Translations under genes and position numbers: made by a program
Assembly: GCA_051876105.1 (NCBI GenBank)
Contig: JBJEHN010000065.1
Span: forward strand, 1-64,000
Reading direction: 5' to 3'
Length of the DNA stretch: 64,000 nt
Source of the DNA: W2P13-069 sp051876105
GTDB taxonomy: Bacteria; Actinomycetota; Coriobacteriia; Coriobacteriales; QAMH01
The notes under the pieces: generated by a model
What the model was told of the DNA's origin: nothing
The model's input: only the letters and a program-made list of their open reading frames with translations
The model's database searches: none
Shown here: positions 15,807 to 24,411 of the stretch, in pieces
Layout of the letters: every line of letters begins with the position of its first letter
How positions within the stretch are numbered: position 1 is the first letter of the stretch

Positions 15807-16961
15807 TTAATTGCGGGAGAAGAACTCGCCGGCGCTGGGGAAGTCGGGGCCGTCCTCGTCGTCGGGGCGGGTGTGGTGGTTGCGGAAGTCGTCGAGCGTT
15901 GGGTCGCCCGTGCCCATCTGGCCGGTGCCGGCCATCTGCGCCTGGATGGAGTTGAAGAGCTCGCGCAGGCGCGGGTCGTTGATCTGCTCGGAGCTGTACT
16001 CGCCGCCGTAGCCGAAGGCGGAGCCGCCCTGGTCGCGCATGTCATCTGCAAGCGACCAGTCCAGCCCGTAGTCGGCGCAGGTCTGCTCGTCTTCGTAGAG
16101 CAGGCTGATGGCCTGGATGTTGAGCTCGTCGCCGCCCACGACGCTCAGCAGGTCGTAGAGCTGGTAGGCGGTCTCTGTGCAGGGCAGGGTGACGTCCATG
16201 TCCTCGCTGGCCATGAGGGCCGTGTCGAGCATGTCGAGCATCTGCGTGACGGTGGTGCGGCCGCTGAAGTCGAACTCCAGGGTCTGGGGGACGAACTCGA
16301 TGAGCGTGCGCGTGGCGGCGCTGGTGGAGGCCAGGGCGTCAAGCGCGCTGCGGGTGTTGAAGCCGCAGATTCGCGCCATGGCCATGGCCTCGATGGTCCC
16401 CATGAGGCTGCCGGCCAGGCCGATGACGGCCATCACGCCAGAGAGCGCGCCCTCGCCCGGAGAGCCCAGGGTGCGGATGGTGTGCGCCATGTAGGGCAGC
16501 AGCGGGCCGACGAGCTTGACGGCCTCAGGCTCGCCGCCCACGAAGCACACCGCCTTCTCCTTCTCGCCCACGTTGAGGAGCGGGGCGTCCAGGTAGGTGA
16601 GGCCGTTGACCGCCGCCATGGCCTGGATCTCCTGCGCGAGGCGCGGGGTGATGAGCGAGAGGTCGATGAGGAAGGTGCCCTCGTCTGCTATCTCCAGCAG
16701 GCCGTTGTCGCCCAGGTAGAGCTCCTCGACCTGGGAGGGGTGGGCGCAGCTGGTGAGGATCACCTGGGCGCCCTGGCAGGCCTCTATGCGGTTTTGCACC
16801 GTGGGGATCCCGGCGTCGTTGAGTACGACGCCCTCGCGGGGGTCGTGCGGGCCGGCTACCATCTCGAAGCCGGCGTCGACCAGGCGCACCACGGCCTCGA
16901 GGGCGGCGATGCTGCACGAGCCGCCGAAGAAGGCGATGCGGGTGTCGAGGCTGCTGAACAT
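15807..16961 (-). CDS. Beta-hydroxyacid-dehydrogenase-like NAD-binding protein, probably degenerate
   Basis: 384 aa. The N-terminal half follows the HIBADH/6-phosphogluconate dehydrogenase plan: a Rossmann opening IAFFGGSCSIAALEA (10-23), LIDLSLITPRLAQEI (98-112) and YLDAPLLNVGEKEKAVCFVGG (123-143). Two key features are off. The glycine motif is GGSCSIAA instead of GxGxxG, and the catalytic Lys of GxGxxxKxxNN is replaced (SPGEGALSGVMAV, 167-179). The C-terminal about 100 residues are acidic and not of this family's usual type. It is probably not a normal dehydrogenase; a binding or regulatory role is possible. It follows degV by 11 bp, so the two are likely co-transcribed. Confidence 0.65.
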   Translation of the reverse strand: MFSSLDTRIAFFGGSCSIAALEAVVRLVDAGFEMVAGPHDPREGVVLNDAGIPTVQNRIEACQGAQVILTSCAHPSQVEELYLGDNGLLEIADEGTFLIDLSLITPRLAQEIQAMAAVNGLTYLDAPLLNVGEKEKAVCFVGGEPEAVKLVGPLLPYMAHTIRTLGSPGEGALSGVMAVIGLAGSLMGTIEAMAMARICGFNTRSALDALASTSAATRTLIEFVPQTLEFDFSGRTTVTQMLDMLDTALMASEDMDVTLPCTETAYQLYDLLSVVGGDELNIQAISLLYEDEQTCADYGLDWSLADDMRDQGGSAFGYGGEYSSEQINDPRLRELFNSIQAQMAGTGQMGTGDPTLDDFRNHHTRPDDEDGPDFPSAGEFFSRN

Positions 16962-16972
16962 GCGGGGCTCCT

Positions 16973-17911
16973 CTATTTCTTGGAGATCTTGCTGGCGATG
17001 CGGTCGCCGATGGAGAGGCTCTTGCGGCGGTCCTCACCCCAGAACACCACGGCCACCATGCCGGGACCCACGTGGCTGCCGATGACGGGCCCGATGTTGC
17101 AGAACATGGGCGGCACGTCCTCCCTGGAGAGGCCCAGGTGCTCGGCAACCCACTTGGCCTCCTTCTCCGCATCTGCGCTGGCGACGATGACCGTCCCGGA
17201 GTTGCCCTCCTTGATGCGGCCCTGCTCAAAGCACTTGACCAGCGCCTTGAGGCTCTTCTTGCGGCCGCGGGAGACCCCGGCCAGGGCAAGCGAGCCGTCT
17301 GCGTTGAAGTTGAGCATGGGCTTGACGTCGAGGGCGTCTCCCACGCGCGCTGCTGCGTCCGGGATGCGGCCGCCGCGGCGCAGGGCCTCCAGGCCCTCGC
17401 AGGTGAAGAGGCAGTTGACGTACCAGCGGGCCTCCTGCGCCCACTCGGCCAGCTGCGCGGCGCCCATGCCGGACTTGTAGTGGCGGATGGCCTCGTAGAC
17501 CAGCAAGCCCTCGGCCACAGAGGCGAGCAGGCTGTCCACAACATAGCACTCCCACTGGGGGTACTTCTCCATGAGCTCGGTGGTCACGCGGTCCACGGTC
17601 TCGAAGGTGCCGGAGAGGCCGGCGGTGAAGGCCAGGTAGACCGTGGGCGTGCCCTCCTTGGCCCAGGCCTCGAAGCGCTCCATGATCACCGGCAGGGGGA
17701 TCTGGGCGGTGCCAGAGACCTCGCCGCCGCGGAGGCGGTCGTAGAACTCCTTGGGCTGTATGGAGACGCCCAGGTCGTCGAAGTGCTCCCCGTCGTTCAT
17801 GATGAAGGGGAACTCCAAGAACTCGATACCGGCCTCGTCGAGGACCTCGCGGGGCAGGTCGCAGCACGAGTCGAGGATGAGCCTGCAGTTTGAGTTGCGG
17901 TTGATTGCCAT
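16973..17911 (-). CDS. DegV-family fatty-acid-binding protein
   Basis: 312 aa, typical DegV length. Family features are the opening RLILDSCCDLPREV, the GTAQIPLPVIMERF segment where other members have TSQPSP, AFTAGLSGTFET, and the GGRIPDAAARVGDALDVKPML stretch. DegV/FakB proteins hold a fatty acid for phosphorylation by FakA in Gram-positive bacteria. Ser in the TSQP region that contacts the carboxylate is not evident here, so ligand use is uncertain. The start at 17911 has GGAAGGA upstream. It is followed 11 bp later by the dehydrogenase-like gene. Confidence 0.88.
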   Translation of the reverse strand: MAINRNSNCRLILDSCCDLPREVLDEAGIEFLEFPFIMNDGEHFDDLGVSIQPKEFYDRLRGGEVSGTAQIPLPVIMERFEAWAKEGTPTVYLAFTAGLSGTFETVDRVTTELMEKYPQWECYVVDSLLASVAEGLLVYEAIRHYKSGMGAAQLAEWAQEARWYVNCLFTCEGLEALRRGGRIPDAAARVGDALDVKPMLNFNADGSLALAGVSRGRKKSLKALVKCFEQGRIKEGNSGTVIVASADAEKEAKWVAEHLGLSREDVPPMFCNIGPVIGSHVGPGMVAVVFWGEDRRKSLSIGDRIASKISKK

Positions 17912-18038
17912 TCCGTCTTCCTTCCGCAGAGCGGGGACATGTTTAGATAACCCACCGATTATAAACGGCAGGTGCTTTCTGCCTGTCAAGCGTTGTCCAA
18001 CTGCAGGTTTTCTGCACAAAGCGCGCCGGGGCGGCAGG

Positions 18039-19505
18039 CTAGTACATGTCCTCGCCGCGCAGCTCGCGGATCATGGCGTCACGCCTGGCGTGCAGGCCCT
18101 TCTCCAGGCCCGCCGGGTAGCGGTGCGGGTTGAGGAAGCGCTTGGTGGAGGCGTCCAGGCAGGCCAGCTGGGCCTTGCAGCGCGCCTTGGCGGCGTGAAC
18201 GTCGCTGATCTGCTGGCCCTCGACCACCTTGCCAGCGCGCACCAGCGGCTCAAGCAGGGTCTGGCGCTGCAGCTCGGCGCCGTAGCGCTTGCGATGCGTG
18301 CCGTCCATGGGGTCCACGCCCACGCAGGCATCCGGGCAGCCTTGCTCCACGTCGAAGACCACGTCGCCGCAGAACATGCCGCTCTCGTCCGTGAAGCGCA
18401 TGGTGTCGAGCACACCGGGCGTGGTGATCTTGACCGTTGCCTCGGAGATCTTGATCTTGGGGATCCACTCGCTGTGGCCGGCCGGTTTGACGGCGCTGAG
18501 CTTGTAGACGCCGCCCAAGGCGGGCTGGGGGTTGCCGGTGATGAGGTGGGTGCCGATGCCGATCGCGTCGAAGCAGGCCCCCTGGTCGACCAGACTTTCC
18601 ACTAGGTACTCGTCGAGGTCGTTGGAAAGCACGATGGACGTGTCCTCCAAGCCGGCCTCGTCGAGCATGCGGCGGGCCTTCTTGGAGAGCCAGGCGAGGT
18701 CGCCGGAGTCGATGCGGATGCCGTTGAGGTGCTCGCCGCGCTCGCGCATCTCCAGCCCCACGGTGATGGCGTTGCGCACGCCCTGCTCGACGTCGTAGGT
18801 GTCGACCAGCAGGGTGGAGTTGCCGGACATGGAGGCCACCCACGCGCGGAAGGCGCTCAGCTCGTCCGGGAAGCTCATCACCCAGCTGTGGGCATGGGTA
18901 CCGCTCACGGGGATGCCGTATTTCTTGCCGGCGAGCACGTTGGCCACGCTGCCGCAGCCGCCCACGAAGGCGGCGCGGTCGCCGCTCATGCCGCCGTCGG
19001 GGCCCTGGGCGCGGCGCAGGCCGAACTCTGCCACCCCCCTGCCGCCGGCGGCGTGAGCCACGCGCGCGGCCTTGGTGGCGATGAGGGTCTGGAAGTTCAC
19101 GCCGTTGAGGATGCAGGTCTCCAGCAGCTGGCACTGCAGCAGCGGGCCGGTGACGCGCACCAGCGGCTCGCGCGGGAAGACCACCGTTCCGTCCGGCACG
19201 GCGTCGATATCCACCTGCAGCTCCATGCCGGCGAGCCACTCCAAGAAGCCGGCATCGAAGAGTGGGGCGCCGCTGGGGGCCTTGAGGCCGGCGAGGTAGT
19301 CGATGTCGTCTGCGCTGAAGCCGAAGCCCTCCACGAGCTCTGCCACCTGGTCCATGCCGCAGCTGACCGCGTAGCCGCCCTTGAAGGGGCTCTCGCGGAA
19401 GAACATGTAGAAGCAGGCCTCGATGCCGGGCTTGAGCTGCTGCCAGTAGCCCTGGGCCATTGTGAGCTGGTAGAGGTCGGTGAGAAGCGTGAGGTTGCGG
19501 GCCAT
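18039..19505 (-). CDS. pncB: Nicotinate phosphoribosyltransferase
   Basis: 488 aa. Converts nicotinate and PRPP (with ATP) to nicotinate mononucleotide in NAD salvage. Visible are LTLLTDLYQLTMAQGYW at the N-terminus, GTHAHSWVMSF with the phospho-accepting His, RIDSGDLAWLSKKAR, and SNDLDEYLV. The length fits the longer Gram-positive PncB2-like form. The start at 19505 is preceded by GGAAGAAGG; an upstream frame extension (MGTVPTVPF) only translates a palindromic repeat. It stands alone between a repeat and the degV promoter region (17912-18038, where I see no other gene). Confidence 0.93.
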   Translation of the reverse strand: MARNLTLLTDLYQLTMAQGYWQQLKPGIEACFYMFFRESPFKGGYAVSCGMDQVAELVEGFGFSADDIDYLAGLKAPSGAPLFDAGFLEWLAGMELQVDIDAVPDGTVVFPREPLVRVTGPLLQCQLLETCILNGVNFQTLIATKAARVAHAAGGRGVAEFGLRRAQGPDGGMSGDRAAFVGGCGSVANVLAGKKYGIPVSGTHAHSWVMSFPDELSAFRAWVASMSGNSTLLVDTYDVEQGVRNAITVGLEMRERGEHLNGIRIDSGDLAWLSKKARRMLDEAGLEDTSIVLSNDLDEYLVESLVDQGACFDAIGIGTHLITGNPQPALGGVYKLSAVKPAGHSEWIPKIKISEATVKITTPGVLDTMRFTDESGMFCGDVVFDVEQGCPDACVGVDPMDGTHRKRYGAELQRQTLLEPLVRAGKVVEGQQISDVHAAKARCKAQLACLDASTKRFLNPHRYPAGLEKGLHARRDAMIRELRGEDMY

Positions 19506-19534
19506 GGCGGCGCCTTCTTCCTGTTGATAGTCCG

Positions 19535-19573
19535 AAAATGGGACAGTGGGGACAGTCCCCACTGTCCCATTTT
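19535..19573. repeat. Family A palindromic repeat, single unit
   Basis: A perfect palindrome GGGACAGTGGGGA-CAG-TCCCCACTGTCCC at 19540-19568, with flanking AAAAT/ATTTT extending the stem to about 18 bp. It lies between pncB and the ricT stop and resembles a bidirectional terminator. Confidence 0.85.
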
Positions 19574-19580
19574 GCCTATG

Positions 19581-21119
19581 TTACTCGGAGGCGGCGCTGC
19601 CGCTGCCGCCCTTGCCGCGGCTACCGCGGCGGCGCCTGCGGCGGGGCTTCTTCTCGCCGCCCTCGGCGCTGTTGGCGCTGCCCTGGCCGTGAAGCGTGGA
19701 GCTGTTCTGACCGGGGCGCGGCTTGGAGGGCTGCTCGGCCGCCTGCTTGGAGCCGCCCTGCGCCTGCTGGCCGGCGCCGTTGCCGGAGCCGCGGCTGCCG
19801 CGGCGGCGCCTGCGGCGGCTGGGGGCCTGCTTGGCCTCCTGCTCGTCTGCGGCTGCGCGCTTCTCGGCTGCCTCGGGCGCCTGCTTAGGGTTGGCCGCCT
19901 TCTGGCTGTTGCGGCGCTGGCGCGGCTTGCGCTCGGAGGGGGCCGCCTGCGCCGCGGCACCCTCTGCGGGCTCGCCCACGGTCACGCTGCGGCGGCGGCG
20001 CCTCTGGTCGCGCGCGGGGGGCTCGGGCTGGTGCGCCTCGCCGCGGTCTGCCCCGCGGCGGCGCTTGCGGCGGTCGTCGCCTGCAGAGCTGGAGCCCACG
20101 TGCTCGGAGCCCATGGCGATGCGCCCCTTGCGGCGCCCGCCCTCGCTGCGGTCGAGCTGCCCACGCTCCGCGACCTTGTCTGCCAGGGTGTCGTCGCTGG
20201 AGAAGAGCTTGTCGCCCATCATGGCCAGGTTGGCGTCCTTGTGCAGGTCCTCGATGATCTTGTCGAAGGCCTCCTGCCCGATGTGGCAGGGGCGCAGGCG
20301 CTCGCCCTCTCGGGGCTCCTTGCCGCCGGTGTCCATGCTGCTCAGGGGCACCACCAGGCTGCTACCGTCCTCCATGCGCAGGCGCAGCTGCTCGCGCGGG
20401 GTGTCGAACTCGACCACCTTTGCCATTCCCATGGGGGTGTCGATGAGGGCGTTCTTCTTGGGGGCGCGGCCCTTGAAGTCCTTGTAGGCCTCGAACTCGT
20501 AGCGCAGGCAGCACATGAGGCGCCCGCACAGGCCGCTGATCTTGCTGGGGTTGAGCGGCAGATCCTGCTCCTTGGCCATGCGGATGGAGACCGGCTGGAA
20601 CTCGCCGCCCAGGCGCGCGCAGCACAGCTCCTCGCCGCAGTGTCCCAGGCCACCGAGCATGCGGGCCTCGTCGCGCACGCCGATCTGCCTCATGTCGACG
20701 CGCACCTTGAACTGGGCCGCCAGGTCGCGCACCAGGTTGCGGAAGTCGACGCGGTCGTCCGCGGCGAAGTAGAAGGTGGCGTAGTCGCCGGTGAACATGA
20801 ACTCGACGCGCACGGGCTTCATGTCCAGGCCGTGCTTCTCGATCAGCTCGCGGAAGACGGGCATGGCCTCCTCGCCGCGGCGGTTCATCGCGTCTGCCTG
20901 GTCCAGGTCCTCCTGGGTGGCGATGCGCAGCACGGGCTTGAGCGGCTGCTGCAGCTCCCTGTCCTCGACCTCGCGCAGATCCTCAACCACCAGGCCGATC
21001 TCGCGGCCGCGAGCGGTCTCGACCAGCACGTGGTCGCCTTCCTCCACGGGCAGGCCCGCGGGGTTGAACCAGTAGTCCTTGCTCACATAGCGGAGCCTGA
21101 TGACGGCTACCTTGGGCAT
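19581..21119 (-). CDS. ricT: PSP1-domain protein RicT (YaaT) with long Arg-rich C-terminal tail
   Basis: 512 aa. The PSP1/RicT core (1-290) has a seven-Cys set in GHCGEELCCARLGG and GLCGRLMCCLRYEFEAY, as in RicT that binds Fe-S clusters within the Bacillus Ric complex acting with RNase Y. The rest (about 330-512) is low-complexity, with repeated RRRRRRGSRG blocks, Gln/Ala/Pro-rich linkers and an acidic-free basic end, much longer than Bacillus YaaT (about 275 aa). The tail looks like an RNA- or nucleic-acid-binding extension (inference). The start at 21119 overlaps the holB end by 13 bp; the holB-ricT pairing also occurs in Bacillus, which supports the call. Confidence 0.9.
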   Translation of the reverse strand: MPKVAVIRLRYVSKDYWFNPAGLPVEEGDHVLVETARGREIGLVVEDLREVEDRELQQPLKPVLRIATQEDLDQADAMNRRGEEAMPVFRELIEKHGLDMKPVRVEFMFTGDYATFYFAADDRVDFRNLVRDLAAQFKVRVDMRQIGVRDEARMLGGLGHCGEELCCARLGGEFQPVSIRMAKEQDLPLNPSKISGLCGRLMCCLRYEFEAYKDFKGRAPKKNALIDTPMGMAKVVEFDTPREQLRLRMEDGSSLVVPLSSMDTGGKEPREGERLRPCHIGQEAFDKIIEDLHKDANLAMMGDKLFSSDDTLADKVAERGQLDRSEGGRRKGRIAMGSEHVGSSSAGDDRRKRRRGADRGEAHQPEPPARDQRRRRRSVTVGEPAEGAAAQAAPSERKPRQRRNSQKAANPKQAPEAAEKRAAADEQEAKQAPSRRRRRRGSRGSGNGAGQQAQGGSKQAAEQPSKPRPGQNSSTLHGQGSANSAEGGEKKPRRRRRRGSRGKGGSGSAASE

Positions 21120-22168
21120 AGCGCCTCCCTGATCTCGAAGAGCATGGCCTCCAGGGCCAGCTGGGGTGTTACGTTTCTGGCGATGCGGGTGCGGGCCGCG
21201 CCGAGGGCCGCTGCCGCCGCGACGATGCCGGCGTACCCGGCCTGCTGCGCTGCCTGCTGCTTTGCCGGGTCGAGGAAGCCCTCGCTCTGTGCGCCGAGGG
21301 CGAGCGAGCCCTGTGCGGCGGCACCGGCGCTGCAGGCGAGCTGCGGCGCGCCGCCCGCGATGAGGAGGCAGTCGCGCAGCCAGGCCTCCCCTGCGTCGAG
21401 CAGCTGGGTGTAGCCCGCGCGCTGCTCCATGGTCACTTGGCGCTTGTGAGCCTGCTCGAGCTCCTTGCGCGCGCCGGCGGCCAGGTAGTCCGCCGCCTCG
21501 CGCTCTGCCTGGGCCTGGGAGCCCTTGAGCTCCTCGACCCCCACGTTGGCCGCCTGCACCAGCTCCTTGGCCAGGGCGAGCATCCTGCGGTTGCCCTCGT
21601 GTGCCGCGCATGCGCGCAGGGCCTGCTCCATGACGGGAGCCCCCTGCTGCTGCACCGCACCCTGCGGCAGCTCGCAGGCGTTGGCCGGGGCGGCGAGGGT
21701 GAGGACCTGGCAGCGGCTGCGGATGGTGGGCAGCACAGCGCCCTCCGCGGCGGCGAGCATGATGATGCAGACGCTTTCCGGCGGCTCCTCCAAGGTCTTG
21801 AGGAAGGCGTTGGCAGGGGCGCCGCGCATGCTGTCTGCCTGCTTGACGATGTAGGCCTTGCACGCAGCGCGCACGGGAGCCAGGGCGCTGTCGCGCACGA
21901 CCTCGCGCACCTGCTCCACCAGGTAGCCTGCAGAGGACGCGGGCTCGAGGACGTGCAGGTCGGGGTGGGCCCCCCTCAAAGCCGCGTCGAACTGCTCGGG
22001 GTCACCCGCGGCCAGCAGGGCGGCGGCCAGCCGGGCGGCGACAACGTCGCTGCCGCAGCCAGCGGGCCCTGCAAGCAGGTACGCATGGGTGACGCCGCCC
22101 TGCTCCAACGCACCGCGCAGGTAGCGCACGGTCTGCGAGCCGGGCAGCCCCTCGAAGGGGTCGAACAT
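21107..22168 (-). CDS. holB: DNA polymerase III delta-prime subunit
   Basis: 353 aa clamp-loader subunit. The P-loop position reads LLAGPAGCGSDVVAAR, without the GKT, as expected for the non-hydrolysing delta-prime. QADSMRGAPANAFLKTLEEPPE (split here by a Lys context) and the SRC motif TIRSRCQVLTL near 195 are conserved. No zinc-binding Cys cluster like that of E. coli delta-prime is apparent. It lies between tmk and ricT; the 149 bp upstream to tmk hold no gene and could contain an internal promoter. Confidence 0.9.
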   Translation of the reverse strand: MFDPFEGLPGSQTVRYLRGALEQGGVTHAYLLAGPAGCGSDVVAARLAAALLAAGDPEQFDAALRGAHPDLHVLEPASSAGYLVEQVREVVRDSALAPVRAACKAYIVKQADSMRGAPANAFLKTLEEPPESVCIIMLAAAEGAVLPTIRSRCQVLTLAAPANACELPQGAVQQQGAPVMEQALRACAAHEGNRRMLALAKELVQAANVGVEELKGSQAQAEREAADYLAAGARKELEQAHKRQVTMEQRAGYTQLLDAGEAWLRDCLLIAGGAPQLACSAGAAAQGSLALGAQSEGFLDPAKQQAAQQAGYAGIVAAAAALGAARTRIARNVTPQLALEAMLFEIREALCPR

Positions 22169-22317
22169 ATGTGAAGCCTCTCAGGAGCAGGCGAACAGGT
22201 ACTCGCGGGAAGGGCCGCGCCGCTTGGGCGCCGCCTTACCCATAACCCGCTAATGCTACCACGAGCAGACAGCACCACAGCTTGGTGCGCGGGCCTGCAA
22301 GCGCGGGGCGGCTGCCC

Positions 22318-22977
22318 TCAGAGCATGGGGAGCACGCGGGCGAGCACCGCCTGGTGCACTTCCTCCACTGTGCCGGCGGCACCCACGGCCAGCACGCGCT
22401 GGGGTTCCTCCATGGCGATGCGCGAGAAGCCCTGCCCCACGCGCTCGTGGAAGGCCAGGCCCGCTGCCTCGATGCGATCCCCGCTGCCGTCCCCGCCGGT
22501 GGCGCCCATGGCGCGGCGCAGACCCTCCTGCGGATCGATGAAGAGCATCACGGTGGCGTCTGGCTCAAGGCCGCCCGTTGCGGCGGCGTTCAGGCGGGTG
22601 ATGAGCTCGACGTCCAGCCCGCGGCCATAGCCCTGGTAGGCGAGCGTCGAGTCCGTGAAGCGGTCGCAGAGCACCACCTTGCCTGCCTCCAGCGCGGGGC
22701 GTATGAGCTCGCTCACGATCTGCGCGCGGGCGGCCTCGTAGAGCATGAGCTCGGCCATGGGGCTCAGGCCGTCGCTTTCCTTGGCGAGCAGCATCTCGCG
22801 TATGCGCTCGCCCGCAGCGGTGCCGCCGGGCTCGCGCAGGGCGAGCACGCTGAATCCGCGCTCCTCGAGCGCTGCGGCCAGCAGCCTGAGCTGCGTGCTC
22901 TTGCCGCAGCCCTCTCCGCCCTCGAAGGTGATGAAGCGCCCGCGGCCGCGCGCGGGGGCGGCAGCCTCCCAGCTCAT
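22318..22977 (-). CDS. tmk: Thymidylate kinase
   Basis: 219 aa. Phosphorylates dTMP to dTDP. The P-loop is FITFEGGEGCGKSTQ (about 15-29), the DR(F/Y) motif is VVLCDRFTDSTLAYQGYGRG, and the LID region has DPQEGLRRAM. The first 4 bases of the gene overlap the stop of the fumarase beta gene (ATGA), so it belongs to the same transcript. Neighbour holB makes this a nucleotide/replication segment appended to the fumarase genes. Confidence 0.95.
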   Translation of the reverse strand: MSWEAAAPARGRGRFITFEGGEGCGKSTQLRLLAAALEERGFSVLALREPGGTAAGERIREMLLAKESDGLSPMAELMLYEAARAQIVSELIRPALEAGKVVLCDRFTDSTLAYQGYGRGLDVELITRLNAAATGGLEPDATVMLFIDPQEGLRRAMGATGGDGSGDRIEAAGLAFHERVGQGFSRIAMEEPQRVLAVGAAGTVEEVHQAVLARVLPML

Positions 22978-23528
22978 GCGCGGCCCGCTTCCTGCACCTG
23001 GGCGTAGACGTCGTTGCCCAGGGTGTCCACGGCCACAAAGCAGGGGAAGTCCACCACGTCCAGGCGGCGCAGGGCCTCTGTTCCCAGGTCCTCCCAGGCC
23101 ACCGTCTCTGCCGCCACAACGCTCTTGGCAAGCAGCGCCGCGCAGCCGCCGATGCTGCAGAGGTAGACGCTGCCCGTCTCGACGCAGGCGTCGATCACCT
23201 CCTGGCTGCGGCTGCCCTTGCCGATGCTGGCCACCACGCCCGCGCGATAGAGCGCCGGCGCGGCGAAGTCCATGCGGCCGGCGGTGGTGGGGCCCACGGC
23301 GCCCAGGGGGCGCCCGGCGCTGGGCGGCGTGGGGCCGGCGTAGAAGATGGTCTGGCCTTCCAAGCCGTAGGGGAGCCGGCCCGTTGACTCCAGGGCTTCC
23401 ATGAGGCGCATGTGGCCGGCGTCGCGGCTGGTGTAGAGCGGGCCGGTGAGCATGAGGGGCTCCCCCGCCCGCAGGCCGGCGACGTCCTCCCTGCTCAGCG
23501 GCAGGCTCAGCTTCTTGGGCTCTACCAT
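22974..23528 (-). CDS. fumB: Fumarate hydratase class I, beta subunit
   Basis: 184 aa, matching the C-terminal (beta) domain of class I fumarases and tartrate dehydratases. Conserved pieces are GEPLMLTGPLYTSRDAGH, FYAGPTPP, GRPLGAVGPTTAGRMD and the FIG/IGKGSRSQEV stretch, plus CSIGGCAALLA. The start at 23528 overlaps the alpha stop by 7 bp. It forms the hydratase with the alpha subunit; fumarate is the likeliest substrate given mdh in the window, but tartrate-type substrates cannot be excluded from sequence alone. Confidence 0.9.
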   Translation of the reverse strand: MVEPKKLSLPLSREDVAGLRAGEPLMLTGPLYTSRDAGHMRLMEALESTGRLPYGLEGQTIFYAGPTPPSAGRPLGAVGPTTAGRMDFAAPALYRAGVVASIGKGSRSQEVIDACVETGSVYLCSIGGCAALLAKSVVAAETVAWEDLGTEALRRLDVVDFPCFVAVDTLGNDVYAQVQEAGRA

Positions 23529-24397
23529 GGCAGCTCCCCCGTCTCCTCGTAGCGCGCCAGGTCGACGCTGATGCTCCTCATGGCGCTGCAGCCCATGTTC
23601 ACCGCCACGGGGAGCGCGGCGATGTGGCAGGGCGCGGTCTCGATGTTGCAGGCGAGCGCCGTGCACGCGCCGCCCAGCGCGCCGGGCCCGATGCCCGTCG
23701 CGTTCACGGCGGCGAGCAGCTCGGCCTCCAGAGCGGCGACGCGCTCGTCTGGGTTGGGGGTGCCCACCGGGCGCAGCAGGGCATGCTTGGCCAGCCCGCC
23801 CACCTTGTCGAAGGTAGCGCCCACACCCACGCCCACGATGAGCGGCGGGCAGGCGCTCGAGGCCTTCTTGCGCACGCGGGCCAAGACCAGCTCGCGCACG
23901 CCGTCCCAGCCGGCGCCGGGGGGCAGCATCTCCACCTGAGAGGCGTTGTCGCTGCCGCCGCCCTTGAGCATGATGTGCAGCTTGGCGCCGCGGCCAGGCA
24001 CGAACTTGAGCTCGGTGAAGGCGGGCGTGTTGTCACCGGGGTTGGTGCGCTCCACCAGAGCGTCGCGCAGGGTGCTCATGCGCAGCTTGCCGGCGCGGTA
24101 GGCGCGGCCCACGGCGGCGTCCACGTGCGCGAAGGGTTCGCTTGCCAGCGAGCAGTCGTCCGCCCCCAGCTCCAGGCACACCCACACGGTGCCGGTGTCC
24201 TGGCACAGGGGCACGCGGTCCTGCGCGGCGATGCGGCTGTTCTGCAGCAGCTGGTCCAAGACCAGCTTGCCGCGGGGGTCGCCCTCTGCCGCGGCGGCGC
24301 GCTCCATTGCGGCCAGAACGTCTGGCCTCAAGTCGAAGGCGATGTGCGGTATGACCCGCTCCACCACCTCCGCCACCAGGTCTGCTGTCACTTGCAT
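23522..24397 (-). CDS. fumA: Fumarate hydratase class I, alpha subunit
   Basis: 291 aa, matching the 4Fe-4S domain of oxygen-sensitive class I fumarases. Conserved are PLCQDTGTVWVCLELG (first cluster Cys), ERTNPGDNTPAF, KGGGSDNASQVEMLPP, PPLIVGVGVG, and GALGGACTALACNIETAPCHIAALPVAVN, which supplies further Cys. GAGGAGG precedes ATG 24397. With malate dehydrogenase at 28.4-29.3 kb it gives the oxaloacetate-malate-fumarate branch used for fumarate production by anaerobes. Confidence 0.92.
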   Translation of the reverse strand: MQVTADLVAEVVERVIPHIAFDLRPDVLAAMERAAAAEGDPRGKLVLDQLLQNSRIAAQDRVPLCQDTGTVWVCLELGADDCSLASEPFAHVDAAVGRAYRAGKLRMSTLRDALVERTNPGDNTPAFTELKFVPGRGAKLHIMLKGGGSDNASQVEMLPPGAGWDGVRELVLARVRKKASSACPPLIVGVGVGATFDKVGGLAKHALLRPVGTPNPDERVAALEAELLAAVNATGIGPGALGGACTALACNIETAPCHIAALPVAVNMGCSAMRSISVDLARYEETGELPW

Positions 24398-24411
24398 GCG
24401 TGGTGCCTCCT

